A DNA stretch of 64,000 nucleotides, taken from the NCBI GenBank assembly GCA_943842505.1, contig CALTDI010000010.1:337239-401238 (forward strand), in the 5' to 3' direction. Positions 45,493 to 54,147 of this stretch are shown piece after piece; position 1 is the first letter of the stretch, and the number at the start of each line of letters is the position of its first letter. The notes beneath the pieces are model-generated. The model ran no database searches. It was given only the letters and a program-made list of their open reading frames with translations, and was not told the DNA's origin. The position numbers and the translations under genes are program-made. The stretch is from an uncultured Pseudomonadales bacterium (GTDB lineage Bacteria > Pseudomonadota > Gammaproteobacteria > Pseudomonadales > Pseudohongiellaceae).

Positions 45493-46384
45493 GCATCTGC
45501 TAGGTGGTGCGTTAATTGGTGGCGTTGCGGCATTGCTGCAACTCCCGTTGATTGCGGCAGAAACTATCCACGAAGAAAAATCACTGTATCGAGATATCAA
45601 CGTTGTTCAGACGGGTAGTCGTCGTTGCCTTATTTTCAATGTACATCGAGGCGATAGGAATCAAACCTGCGTTGATGTAAATAACCGCGACGAGTTAATA
45701 TTTAGTTATACCAAGATGAGTTTCGCCGGCCTGTTAATGAACCCCGAGCCGAAGAAGATTCTTATTGCCGGATTGGGCGGGGGGACGTTGCCTCTGGCAT
45801 TCAATGACCTGTTTCCCGATGCGCAGATCGATATCGTTGAGGTCGACCAGGCTGTAGTCAATGTCGCGAAACAATTCTTCTTCTTTGAAGAGAACGAGAA
45901 CATGACGGTAGCCGTAAACGATGCCAGAGTATTCGTGAAGCGGGCTGGAATTCTCGGTGAGAAGTACGACTTTATAATTCTCGATGCATTCGGTGGCGAT
46001 TATATCCCCGAGCATCTGTTAACGCGGGAGTTCCTTGAAGAGGTCAGACAGATCATGACCGAAGACGCCGTGTTAGTTGCTAACACCTTTTCCACGAGCC
46101 GGTTCTATGACCATGAGTCAGTGACCTATCAGCGAGTATTCGGTGAGTTCTTTAACTTCAAGTTACCCGCTAGTGGTAATCGTATGATCATCACCCAGCT
46201 AGATCCCTTGCCGCCGCGGGGCAGTCTGATTACCCGAGCGCAGGCTCTGGCTCCATCGCTTGAGAAGTACGGTGTTCCCCTGCTCGAGTACCCGAATCGG
46301 CTTTCCACCCGCGTTGACTGGGATATGAGTAGACGTGTGCTTACCGATCAATATGCGCCAGCGAATCTGCTGCAAGACGATTAG
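45476..46384 (+). CDS. Spermidine-synthase-like protein, second half of the split system
   Basis: 302 residues from the ATG at 45476 inside the end of the previous gene. It has an N-terminal hydrophobic segment (about 8-28) and a Rossmann methyltransferase/SpeE fold: IAGLGGGTLPLAF, DIVEVDQAVVNVAKQFF, DARVFVKR and FIILDAFGGDYIPEHL. The canonical SpeE catalytic D(S/T)(S/T)DP loop is not present as such, so aminopropyl transfer is doubtful. Proteins like this are often fused to the membrane domain encoded just upstream; here they are two genes. Confidence 0.82.
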   Translation: MKNKLRHLLGGALIGGVAALLQLPLIAAETIHEEKSLYRDINVVQTGSRRCLIFNVHRGDRNQTCVDVNNRDELIFSYTKMSFAGLLMNPEPKKILIAGLGGGTLPLAFNDLFPDAQIDIVEVDQAVVNVAKQFFFFEENENMTVAVNDARVFVKRAGILGEKYDFIILDAFGGDYIPEHLLTREFLEEVRQIMTEDAVLVANTFSTSRFYDHESVTYQRVFGEFFNFKLPASGNRMIITQLDPLPPRGSLITRAQALAPSLEKYGVPLLEYPNRLSTRVDWDMSRRVLTDQYAPANLLQDD

Positions 46385-46497
46385 CAGAAAGAGACCTTAG
46401 GTAAACTCTTCATCAGATAGGCGCATCGAGATACGTGTCGCTATGGCGGTGCAGCACTGGCGACTTTTTATGTCTGCAGAGCGGGAAAGAGGCTGAA

Positions 46498-47253
46498 CTA
46501 GGTGCTGCTGATGATGTCGCGCAGACTTTGAATGTCGAGTAGTTCGATCTCTCGGTTCTTAACGCTGATTAAACCTTTCTTCTGTAGAGAGGTAAAAATT
46601 CTGCTGACTGTCTCTACCGTTAGGCCCAGATATTCGCCGATGTCACCACGAGTCATCGGTAACAGAAATCTAGTGGGTGAGAGTGATACGCGGGCATAGC
46701 GACTGGAAAGACCTAGTAGGAAAGAGGCGGTACGTTCCTCCGCGGTATAGCTACTCAGCAGCGTATGTATCTGCTGGTCTTTAGCTATCTCGTTGCCCAT
46801 TATTGAAAAGAAATGGTGTTGTAGGCTAGGTAGTTCCTGGCTGAGTTTCTCTAACTGCGAGAAGGGTATTTCGCAGATCGACGAATGCTCGAGAGCAGAC
46901 GTGGAATTTGCATAGCTACGGCTCGCGATACCGTCCATTCCAATAATCTCGCCTGGTAAGTAAAACCCTGTGACTCGACCCTGACCGCTATCGCTTAGAA
47001 AGTAGGATTTGAAGCTGCCTGAACGAACGGCATAGACAGACTTGAATTCATCGCTCTGACGGTAGAGGTGATCGCCTTTCTTGAAGGGGCGGTTTCTCTC
47101 TACTATGGCATCGAGCTGATGTATTTCGGATTTATTCAGAGCAATAGGCAGGCAGAGCTCGTTAAGACGGCAGCTTGTGCAGGATACAGTTGGGTTGTGG
47201 GGGCAGATCTTAAGCACTGTTGCGCTTGGCCGTACAGGAATCTTGGCCTCCAT
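46498..47253 (-). CDS. Fnr/Anr-type oxygen-sensing regulator
   Basis: 251 residues from the ATG at 47253, matching the length of E. coli FNR; the longer open frame upstream is not conserved, and a GTG 39 bp upstream is an alternative. The iron-sulfur ligands are present: ICPHNPTVSCTSCRLNELC gives Cys-x7-Cys-x2-Cys-x5-Cys, and the fourth-type ligand is in SSICEIPF. The cAMP-like barrel follows, then the helix-turn-helix TRGDIGEYLGLTVETVSRIF, whose recognition helix is nearly the FNR one (ETVSR). It should bind TTGAT-N4-ATCAA under low oxygen. Such boxes lie upstream of the next gene (uspA) and of the symporter at 29788. Confidence 0.92.
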   Translation of the reverse strand: MEAKIPVRPSATVLKICPHNPTVSCTSCRLNELCLPIALNKSEIHQLDAIVERNRPFKKGDHLYRQSDEFKSVYAVRSGSFKSYFLSDSGQGRVTGFYLPGEIIGMDGIASRSYANSTSALEHSSICEIPFSQLEKLSQELPSLQHHFFSIMGNEIAKDQQIHTLLSSYTAEERTASFLLGLSSRYARVSLSPTRFLLPMTRGDIGEYLGLTVETVSRIFTSLQKKGLISVKNREIELLDIQSLRDIISST

Positions 47254-47367
47254 CTCGTCTAGACTAACCGTCCCGATATCTGAATTGCCCACTGATAAAT
47301 ACTCTCGAGTTTTAAAAGTTGTGCTGCAGCAGCTATAGTTCCAGAATTGTGTCATCATTTTGATGGC

Positions 47368-47408
47368 TATACAATTTGTATATAGAAGCGGAATAGCCCA
47401 AATTGGGC
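47368..47408 (-). promoter_or_regulatory. Two perfect palindromes upstream of fnr
   Basis: TATACAATTTGTATA (47368-47382) and GCCCAAATTGGGC (47396-47408) are odd-length perfect palindromes 27 bp apart, in the 308-bp gap upstream of the fnr start. A TTGATGGCTATACA (about 47360-47373) overlapping the first is an eight-of-ten Anr-box match. They may be autoregulatory sites. Confidence 0.4.
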
Positions 47409-47521
47409 GCGATGGGAGTGAATAGATCACGCAGAGGGGGTGCATGCGGGCAATATGTGGGCTTCCAGGGGAAGGGAGCTGCCCAGAGGGCTGCCTCGGT
47501 CTATGCCAAGGCGATTGCATA

Positions 47522-47543
47522 ATGCCGCAATCCCTTGCGGCAT
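47522..47543 (-). terminator. Hairpin after uspA
   Basis: ATGCCGCAA-TCCC-TTGCGGCAT, a perfect 9-bp stem, lies about 20 bp beyond the uspA stop on the minus strand. No strong T run follows, so it may stabilise the 3' end rather than terminate. Confidence 0.5.
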
Positions 47544-47561
47544 GTTTACTATCTTGAACTT

Positions 47562-47996
47562 TTATTCTTTGCCAACGTGTACGGTAAGAACATCACAATC
47601 TGCTCCGTGAAGGAGCTTAATCGCAGTAGAGCCTAGCAGTATCTTCCAGCCAGAGTGTCCGTGGCTGCCAATGACAATCGCGTCTACACCAATCTCAGTC
47701 GCGAGATTTCTGATCTCGGGGCCTGGCGCTCCCAGAAGTGTGTGAACCTTAGCCTCGTCGAGATTGAGTCGCTGCGCGATCTCTTTCAGCTTCTGCTCCG
47801 CCATGGTAATGGCTTCTTGTTGGATTTCATTAATATTAACCGCATAGATGTCCATGCTATAGGCGGCGGCGACAGGCTCGACGACATGCACGAGATGAAT
47901 ATTGCTGGTGTCGCCCTTGGCTGCTGCAAGGGCCTTATCGATAACCTTCTGGGAATCTTTTGATAGGTCAACGGCTACAAGAATGGTGCTGTACAT
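47562..47996 (-). CDS. Universal stress protein UspA family
   Basis: 144 residues: TILVAVDLSKDSQKVIDKA at the start, VHLVHVVEPVAAAYS-like strand 2, and the ATP-binding DAIVIGSHGHSGWKILLGSTAIKLLHGADCDVLTVH at the end (G-x2-G-x9-G(S/T)-type motif present). A cytoplasmic nucleotide-binding stress protein. An Anr-like box sits 86-99 bp upstream, and fnr follows on the same strand; in Pseudomonas several UspA proteins belong to the Anr regulon and help anaerobic survival. Confidence 0.92.
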   Translation of the reverse strand: MYSTILVAVDLSKDSQKVIDKALAAAKGDTSNIHLVHVVEPVAAAYSMDIYAVNINEIQQEAITMAEQKLKEIAQRLNLDEAKVHTLLGAPGPEIRNLATEIGVDAIVIGSHGHSGWKILLGSTAIKLLHGADCDVLTVHVGKE

Positions 47997-48081
47997 AATG
48001 TTGTCTCCTCAGCTTTTATTCCACTGATACTTTGAAGTAAGTCTCTGATTAGTATTGCAACCTTTATCCACTTCAATGCTC

Positions 48082-48095
48082 TTGATATAGGTCAA
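48082..48095 (-). promoter_or_regulatory. Fnr/Anr box upstream of uspA
   Basis: TTGATATAGGTCAA (plus-strand reading) matches TTGAT-N4-ATCAA at nine of ten positions. On the minus strand a TGCAAT at 48054-48059 lies exactly 22 bp downstream of the box, the spacing of class II FNR promoters (box centred at -41.5). Confidence 0.6.
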
Positions 48096-48181
48096 GTTGG
48101 TAGTGTGTAAGAGAAAAATACAGATGGTCCCGGTACCTACTGTAGCCCATATCATGCATGGAAAGGGCGAGTATTTGCAGC

Positions 48182-49017
48182 TTATTTCTGATGAATTAGA
48201 TGACCGCAATATTTACAGTGGCGGGCATCCAGGTCATGACCGGTTGCCTTGCAGCTGGTACATTCGCTTCCCTCTAGTTTAGGATTCTTGCTTCGCTCTT
48301 GAACCTGTTGCATGAGTTCTGCGCCGATAATCCCGGTTGGAACCGCAATGATGGCGTAACCGCAAATCATTGCTATTCCAGCGATGAATTGCCCCAGTGG
48401 TGTTTGCGGAACAATGTCTCCGTAGCCAACCGTGGTGATGGTGACGATCGCCCAGTAGATCGATTGCGGAATGTTGTCGAAACCATTTTGCCCGCCCTCG
48501 ATGATAAACATTAGCGCGCCGAAAATAATGATGAGCGTGGTCACGGAGAACAGAAATACCAGGATCTTTCGGCGCGCTTGCAGCAGCGCTGCGTACAGCA
48601 TATTTGCCTCGCCCATATAGCGCAGCAATTTCAGAATGCGGAAGACGCGCAGCACGCGCATGATGCGCACTACGATCAGATAAACCGCAGACGGATAGAA
48701 AAAGGCGATATAGGTGGGCAGTATGGAGAGCAGATCCACTACACCATAGAAACTGAATACATAGCGCCGTCTTATTTGGCGTGCTGTATAGCCTGAGCAG
48801 GTATTCAACGGTGAACAGAATGGTGAACAGCCATTCCAGTCGATACAGCAAGGCGCCATAACGTTCGTGTAGCGAGGCAATCGAGTCCAGCAGAACCGCC
48901 GTGACACTGACGATGATCAGCAGTATGAGGATAATGTCGAACCAGCGTCCCGGCCTTCGACTCATAGCCGAAGATCACATCATAGATTTTCTTCTGTGCT
49001 TTGCTAGTGTCGTTCAA
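48182..49017 (-). pseudogene. Voltage-gated K+ channel (Kch-like), interrupted by two frameshifts
   Basis: Three overlapping frames join into one ion-channel protein of about 278 residues. They encode, in order: MNDTSKAQKKIYDVIFGYESKAG; then RWFDIILILLIIVSV...FTVEYLLRLYSTPN (S1-S2); then RRRYVFSFYGVVDLLSILPTYI, an Arg-rich S4 (VVRIMRVLRVFRILKLLRY), the filter TTVGYGD and S6. The C terminus ends with a CxxC...CxxC zinc ribbon. Removing one base near 48948 and one near 48772 would restore a single frame. The start is probably TTG at 49017, 4 bp after the ACAD stop on the same strand. Artefact or decay cannot be told apart here. Confidence 0.8.
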
Positions 49018-49020
49018 TGT

Positions 49021-50169
49021 CTACTGTGCATCCCTAATCATATTGCGCGCGATAATGATCTGCTGAATCTGGCTGGTGCCTTCGTAGAGGCGAAACAGGC
49101 GGACATCGCGATAAAATCTTTCGACAGCATATTCTGACATATAACCTGCTCCACCATGAATCTGCACGGCGCGATCGGCAACGCGACCAACCATTTCTGT
49201 GGCGAAAAGTTTGCAGGCAGAAGACTCCGTGCTGACACTCTCGCCATTGTCTCGCTTTCGTGCCGTTTCCATCACCATGCACTCGGCGGCATAGGTTTCT
49301 GTCTGGGAATCGGCGAGCATAGCCTGAATGAGTTGTTGGTCGGACAGGGGGACGCCAAACTGTTTGCGCTGCATCGCATAATCGAGGGCGTCCTTGATCA
49401 GCCGTTTGGCAACACCGATACTAAGGCCAGATATATGCAGTCGACCTCGATCCAGCACCTTCATCGCGGTGATGAAGCCAGTGCCTTCCTCGCCAATAAT
49501 GTTTTCGGCGGGAACCGGACAGTCTTCGAAAATGACGTCGCAGGTCATGGAGCCGGACTGGCCCATTTTTTTATCGATTGGGCCCAGTGTAATGCCGGGT
49601 GAGCCTTTCTCGACTATAAAAGAGGAGATACCCCGGGCACCTTTGATGTCGGGATTCGTCCTCGCCATTACGTTGAAGGTGTCGGCAACAGCTGCATTGG
49701 TAATGTAGCGCTTGGTGCCATTGAGTATGTAGTGATCGCCTTCGCGCCTGGCGGTGGTCCTCAGTGAGGCGGCGTCTGAGCCGGACTCCGGTTCAGTAAG
49801 ACAGAAACAGCTCACCCATTCTCCGCTGGCATACTTGGGCAGGTATTTTTGTTTCTGCTCCTCGGTGCCGGCGAATACGATGGCTGCCGAGCCGATGCCG
49901 TTGTTAGTGCCTATAATCGAGCGAAAAGCAGGGGAGGTATGACCCAAGGCAATGGTGACCAGGATCTCTTCTTCCATGGTTAAGCCCAGGCCGCCGTATT
50001 CTTCTGGAATGGTAAGGCCGAATAAGCCCAGCTCCTTCATCTCCTGAAGCAGCCCGTCTGGCATCTTCGCTTCCTCTGCCAGTTGGTTCTCGGCGGGAAT
50101 CAATCTCTCGCTTACGAAGCGTTCGATTAAATCCACTAGTTGTTTGAGTGTTTCCGGGTCTCGTATCAT
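49021..50169 (-). CDS. Acyl-CoA dehydrogenase, short/branched-chain type
   Basis: 382 residues, complete classical ACAD: GLTIPEEYGGLGLTMEEEI, the FAD/substrate loop CFCLTEPESGSDAASLRTTA, ISGLSIGVAKRLIKDA, RKQFGVPLSDQQLIQAMLAD, and IHGGAGYMSEYAVERFYRDVR with LYEGTSQIQQ carrying the catalytic-type Glu. So, unlike the paired ACADs in this window, this one looks catalytically self-sufficient. Transcribed on the minus strand, away from the thiolase operon, with the K+-channel gene just behind it. Confidence 0.93.
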   Translation of the reverse strand: MIRDPETLKQLVDLIERFVSERLIPAENQLAEEAKMPDGLLQEMKELGLFGLTIPEEYGGLGLTMEEEILVTIALGHTSPAFRSIIGTNNGIGSAAIVFAGTEEQKQKYLPKYASGEWVSCFCLTEPESGSDAASLRTTARREGDHYILNGTKRYITNAAVADTFNVMARTNPDIKGARGISSFIVEKGSPGITLGPIDKKMGQSGSMTCDVIFEDCPVPAENIIGEEGTGFITAMKVLDRGRLHISGLSIGVAKRLIKDALDYAMQRKQFGVPLSDQQLIQAMLADSQTETYAAECMVMETARKRDNGESVSTESSACKLFATEMVGRVADRAVQIHGGAGYMSEYAVERFYRDVRLFRLYEGTSQIQQIIIARNMIRDAQ

Positions 50170-50543
50170 TGAATATTTGCCTGAATTCCTGATTAATGGT
50201 GGAGCAAAATCCTGAGCCAGTCATGAAATGATGCGCTCACATCGAAGCACATGCCAAGGCTCAGCTGCTATCCGCTTTAAGCTAGCATATTTGTCTATTC
50301 GAAGCGACTGCATGCACCGTAATTACTGGACCTTGGCCCAATACCCTAGGTGGATTTGCTATGCTAGAATGATCGGCCTCGCGCTAGTGGTGCCGGTATT
50401 TTCAGGCATAAACGCCGAGGCTTGGCAGTGGTTTCAGGGGGATTCCAGGGCCAATATCGTGAAGGCTGGTATTACCGGCACTTATTACTACTAAGAATGC
50501 TCAGCGATAAGCAAGAATGGTAGGAATAGAAAGAACAGAGCTA
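50170..50543. other. Divergent intergenic region, ACAD / thiolase operon
   Basis: Upstream part of the 520-bp gap 50170-50689. I see no reliable gene. A 41-codon frame at 50369-50494 with a signal-peptide-like start (MIGLALVVPVFSGINAEA) is too short and isolated to call. Promoters for both divergent units must lie here. Confidence 0.35.
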
Positions 50544-50606
50544 ATAGAAAGCATAGAAAGTATAGAAAGTATAGAAAGAATAGAAAGTATAGAAAGAATA
50601 GAAAGA
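50544..50606. repeat. 9-bp tandem repeat, seven copies
   Basis: ATAGAAAG followed by T, A or C repeats every 9 bp with starts at 50544, 50553, 50562, 50571, 50580, 50589 and 50598. It lies 84-146 bp upstream of the thiolase start, in the promoter region, so copy-number change could alter promoter spacing. Confidence 0.9.
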
Positions 50607-50689
50607 TAAAAAGCTGCGAGCCAGCAAGAACCTACGCTATTCCATCTGTAGTAAATCTCCCCAAGCTAATAACCAGAGTGAGTGTGAAC

Positions 50690-51911
50690 ATGCCCGATAA
50701 TTCTCCGCGCGATGCATTTATTTATGACGGTGGTCGTACCGCCTTCGGCCGACATGCAGGAGCGCTTTCTCCGATTCGCCCCGATGACCTGTTGGCTCAC
50801 GCAATCAAATCTGTCGTCGAGCGAAATGCCTTCGAAGCCGCTGCCTATGAAGATGTCATCATGGGGAATACCAACGGGGCTGGTGAGGACTGTCGCAATG
50901 TTGCGCGCTTTGCCTTGCTCAGGGCTGGTATGCCCACCTCGGTGGCAGGACTAACAGTGAATCGCCTATGTGGCTCCGGGCTGGCGGCGACCCTGGATGC
51001 CGCCCGAGGAGTCAAGGCAGGCGAGGGTGAGTTGTTTCTGGCAGGTGGGGTTGAGTCGATGAGTAGAGCCCCTATCGTCATGTCGAAGGCGCATACTGCG
51101 TTCGATCGTGGGCAGCAGATAGCGGACAGTACATTAGGTGCCAGGTTTACCAATCCTGCTTACGCGGCTGCCTACGGAAACGATACGATGCCGGAGACTG
51201 CAGACAATATTGCCAGTGACCTGGGTATCACCAGGGAGGAGAGCGATACTTTCGCGGCGGCTTCTCAGTCCAAGTACGAGGCGGCAAGAGCCGATGGCTT
51301 CTTCAAGGACGAGATTGTACCCATAGACGTGCCCCAGGGCCGCAAGAAACCCGACCTCACAGTCGATGCCGATGAGCATCCGCGCCCTTCCTCTACGCTA
51401 GAGGTCTCTGGGTGGTTTGCGCGCTTTGGCTGCAGAGGGTGTAGTCACAGCGGGCAATGCCAGTGGCATTAACGATGGCGCGGCGGCGCTTATCGTGGGT
51501 AGTGCAGCTATAGGCGAAAAATATTCGGTTAAGCCCCGGGTACGCATCATCGCTGGTGCCGTTGCCGGTGTTGAGCCGCGGGTCATGGGCTTGGGCCCGG
51601 TATTCGCTATCCGCAAGGCCTTGCAGCGAGCAAATCTGGAGCTTGCAGATATGGATATCATCGAGATCAATGAGGCATTCGCTTCGCAGGTGCTTGGCTG
51701 TCTCAAGATGTTGGAAGTGGACTTCAGCGACTCCCGCGTAAATCCTAACGGTGGGGCCATAGCGTTGGGCCATCCCTTGGGTGCGTCTGGCGCAAGAATT
51801 GCCATTACCGCCATGCGTCAGCTGGAAAGAACCGGCGGACGCTATGCCGCTATCAGTCTGTGTATTGGTATCGGCCAGGGTGTCGCAGCGATTCTCGAGC
51901 GAGTCGAATAA
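50690..51911 (+). pseudogene. Acetyl-CoA C-acyltransferase (thiolase), interrupted by one frameshift
   Basis: Two overlapping frames (50690-51472 and 51417-51911) encode one thiolase of about 405 residues. The first contains DAFIYDGGRTAFGRHAGAL, the nucleophile region VNRLCGSGLAA and EDVIMGNTNGAG. The second contains INDGAAALIVGS, INEAFASQVLGC, the GGAIALGHPLGASGARI histidine and the second cysteine in LCIGIGQGV. All catalytic residues survive. Dropping one base near 51407 (in GGTCTCTGG) joins them as LEVLGGLRALAAEGVVTAG. It heads a fatty-acyl operon with the multifunctional enzyme 63 bp downstream. The likely role is cleavage of 3-ketoacyl-CoA. Confidence 0.88.
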
Positions 51912-51974
51912 CGTCTACTTTGAAAAATAGTCAGCAGTACTCCTTACACGTAAATCAGTAAACAGGAATTAAAC

Positions 51975-54080
51975 ATGTCGAATGTCGTAAGTTATGAGTT
52001 AGTAGGAAATATTGGTGTTATCAGTGTCAACAGCCCGCCAGTCAATGCGCTTTCACAGGCCGTACGCGAAGGCATATTGAATGCAGTCAACGCGGCGCAG
52101 GAAGACGGCTCCGAGGCTATCGTATTGCGCTGCGAAGGTCGTACCTTTATCGCAGGGGCAGATATTACCGAATTTGGAAAGCCGCCTATGGAGCCAGGCT
52201 TGCCCGAGGTGCTTGGGGCAATCGAAAATTCCAAGAAGCCGGTGATAGCGGCAATACATGGCACCGCACTGGGCGGTGGCTTTGAAGTGGCTCTGGCCTG
52301 TCACTATCGCTGTGCGATCGCGTCAGCGAAGGTGGGTCTCCCAGAAGTTAAGTTAGGCCTGTTGCCGGGCGCGGGTGGAACACAGCGCGTGCCACGTGTG
52401 GCGGGTGTGCAAGTGGCACTGGACATGATCACGAGTGGTAATCCTGTTGCGGCAGCGAAAGCAAACAGCATGGGATTGTTGGATGAGGTCGTCGAAGGCG
52501 ATGATCTGCAGGCAGCCGCGATAAAATATGCCACCGATCTGCTTGAGTCTGGCGCGCCATTGAAGCGCATTCGTGACATCACTATCGACCCGGCTACTAT
52601 CGAGCCTGGTTTCTTCGATGCGGCCAGAAAGAAGTTGGCCCAGCGTGCGCGCGGGCAGATCGCGCCCGACAAGATTGTGTCCTGCATCGAGGCGGCGGTG
52701 AACCTGCCCATGGATCAGGGATTGGAACGCGAGCGTGAATTGTTTCGCGAACTGGTCACCTCGCCAGAATCGGCGGCGATGCGTCACATCTTCTTTGCGG
52801 AACGCCAGGCGGCGAAGATTAAAGACCTGCCTAAAGATACGCCACTGCGCGACATCAAGAAGGTGGCTATCATCGGTGGCGGAACCATGGGCGGTGGTAT
52901 CGCCATGTGTTTCGCGAATGTCGGCATTCCGGTCGTCATGCTTGAGATTAACGATGAAGCGCTTGAGCGTGGCATGAATATAATCCGCAAGAACTACACG
53001 ATTACCGTACAGAAAGGAAAGCTCCCTGCGGACAAGATGGAGCAGTTGATCAGCACAATCTCGGGAACCACAGACTATGCAGATCTTGGCGATGTCGATC
53101 TGGTTATCGAGGCTGTCTTCGAAAATTTAGATCTAAAGAAAGAAATATTCGCGAAGTTGGATGCTGTCTGTAAGCCAGGTGCAATTTTGGCAACGAATAC
53201 CTCCTATCAGGATGTCGATGCCATCGCCGAGGCGACAAGTCGACCACAAGATGTACTGGGCCTGCATTTCTTTAGCCCGGCGAATGTGATGAAGTTGCTG
53301 GAGATCGTTCGCGGCGCTAAGACTGCCGACGATGCATTGGCGACTTCCATGCAGATAGGCAAGAAGATCGGCAAGGTCTGCGCGCTTTCGAGGGTGTGTT
53401 ACGGCTTTATCGGTAATCGTATGCTGGGTGGCTACGGCCGCGAGGCGCAGATGCTGCTAATGGACGGTTGTACTCCCGCACAGGTGGATTCAGCCCTGGA
53501 GAAATTTGGCATGGCGATGGGCCCTCTCGCGATGGGCGATCTCGCCGGTTTGGATGTTGGCTATAAGGCGCGGCAGGCTCGCACCGACCTGCCAGACGAT
53601 CCCAAGCTGTATCGCATGGGCACTCTGCTGGTCGAGATGGGCAGACACGGGCAGAAGACCGGAGCTGGATTCTATAAGTACGACCCGCAGACGCGACAGC
53701 GCATGTCCGATCCTGAGATAGAGTCTATGATCAAGGAAGAAGCGGCGAAGTTAGGAATCGAGCAGCGTGATATATCAGACGAAGAGATTCTGCAGCGTTG
53801 TTTCTATCCGTTAATTAATGAGGGCGCGTTGATTCTCGAAGAGGGGATTGCGCAGCGCCCTAGTGATATCGATGTAGTGTACGTGTTTGGCTACGCATTC
53901 CCGGCAGCCAAGGGCGGGCCTATGCACTATGCCGATCATGTTGGCCTGAAGAATGTCTATGACAAGATCTGCGAATTCAGAGATATGTATGGCGAGCAAT
54001 ACTGGAAGCCGGCGCCGCTACTGGAAAAATTGGCGAAAGAAGGAAAGACCTTCGCCGAATGGGGGCGCGAGAACGGATAG
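51975..54080 (+). CDS. FadB-like enoyl-CoA hydratase / 3-hydroxyacyl-CoA dehydrogenase
   Basis: 701 residues. Residues 1-190 are a crotonase domain (oxyanion loop RTFIAGADITEF; catalytic Glu region KVGLPEVKLGLLPGAGGTQRVPR). From about 295 the NAD-binding 3-hydroxyacyl-CoA dehydrogenase follows: VAIIGGGTMGGGIAMCFA, and catalytic His in LHFFSPANVMKLLEIV. A duplicated C-terminal dimer domain (YGFIGNRM, and a second at about 610-650) closes the protein. Peroxisomal-bifunctional-type layout, about 710 residues as usual. Second gene of the thiolase operon; it would perform the two middle steps of a beta-oxidation cycle. Confidence 0.94.
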   Translation: MSNVVSYELVGNIGVISVNSPPVNALSQAVREGILNAVNAAQEDGSEAIVLRCEGRTFIAGADITEFGKPPMEPGLPEVLGAIENSKKPVIAAIHGTALGGGFEVALACHYRCAIASAKVGLPEVKLGLLPGAGGTQRVPRVAGVQVALDMITSGNPVAAAKANSMGLLDEVVEGDDLQAAAIKYATDLLESGAPLKRIRDITIDPATIEPGFFDAARKKLAQRARGQIAPDKIVSCIEAAVNLPMDQGLERERELFRELVTSPESAAMRHIFFAERQAAKIKDLPKDTPLRDIKKVAIIGGGTMGGGIAMCFANVGIPVVMLEINDEALERGMNIIRKNYTITVQKGKLPADKMEQLISTISGTTDYADLGDVDLVIEAVFENLDLKKEIFAKLDAVCKPGAILATNTSYQDVDAIAEATSRPQDVLGLHFFSPANVMKLLEIVRGAKTADDALATSMQIGKKIGKVCALSRVCYGFIGNRMLGGYGREAQMLLMDGCTPAQVDSALEKFGMAMGPLAMGDLAGLDVGYKARQARTDLPDDPKLYRMGTLLVEMGRHGQKTGAGFYKYDPQTRQRMSDPEIESMIKEEAAKLGIEQRDISDEEILQRCFYPLINEGALILEEGIAQRPSDIDVVYVFGYAFPAAKGGPMHYADHVGLKNVYDKICEFRDMYGEQYWKPAPLLEKLAKEGKTFAEWGRENG

Positions 54081-54087
54081 AGCGCGT

Positions 54088-54105
54088 TCAGATAAGTCTA
54101 TCTGA
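54088..54105. other. Hairpin between the FadB-like and ADH genes
   Basis: TCAGATA-AGTC-TATCTGA, a perfect 7-bp stem with a 4-base loop, in the 67-bp intergenic gap. It may affect mRNA processing or stability; there is no T run, so it is not a clear terminator. Confidence 0.45.
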
Positions 54106-54147
54106 TTACATCCTTTGCTATTAAGTATCTATTGAAGAGAAGAAAAT

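Noticed and set aside
50369..50494. A 41-codon frame with a signal-peptide-like start
   Set aside because: Too short, isolated, no clear RBS, no similarity recognised.
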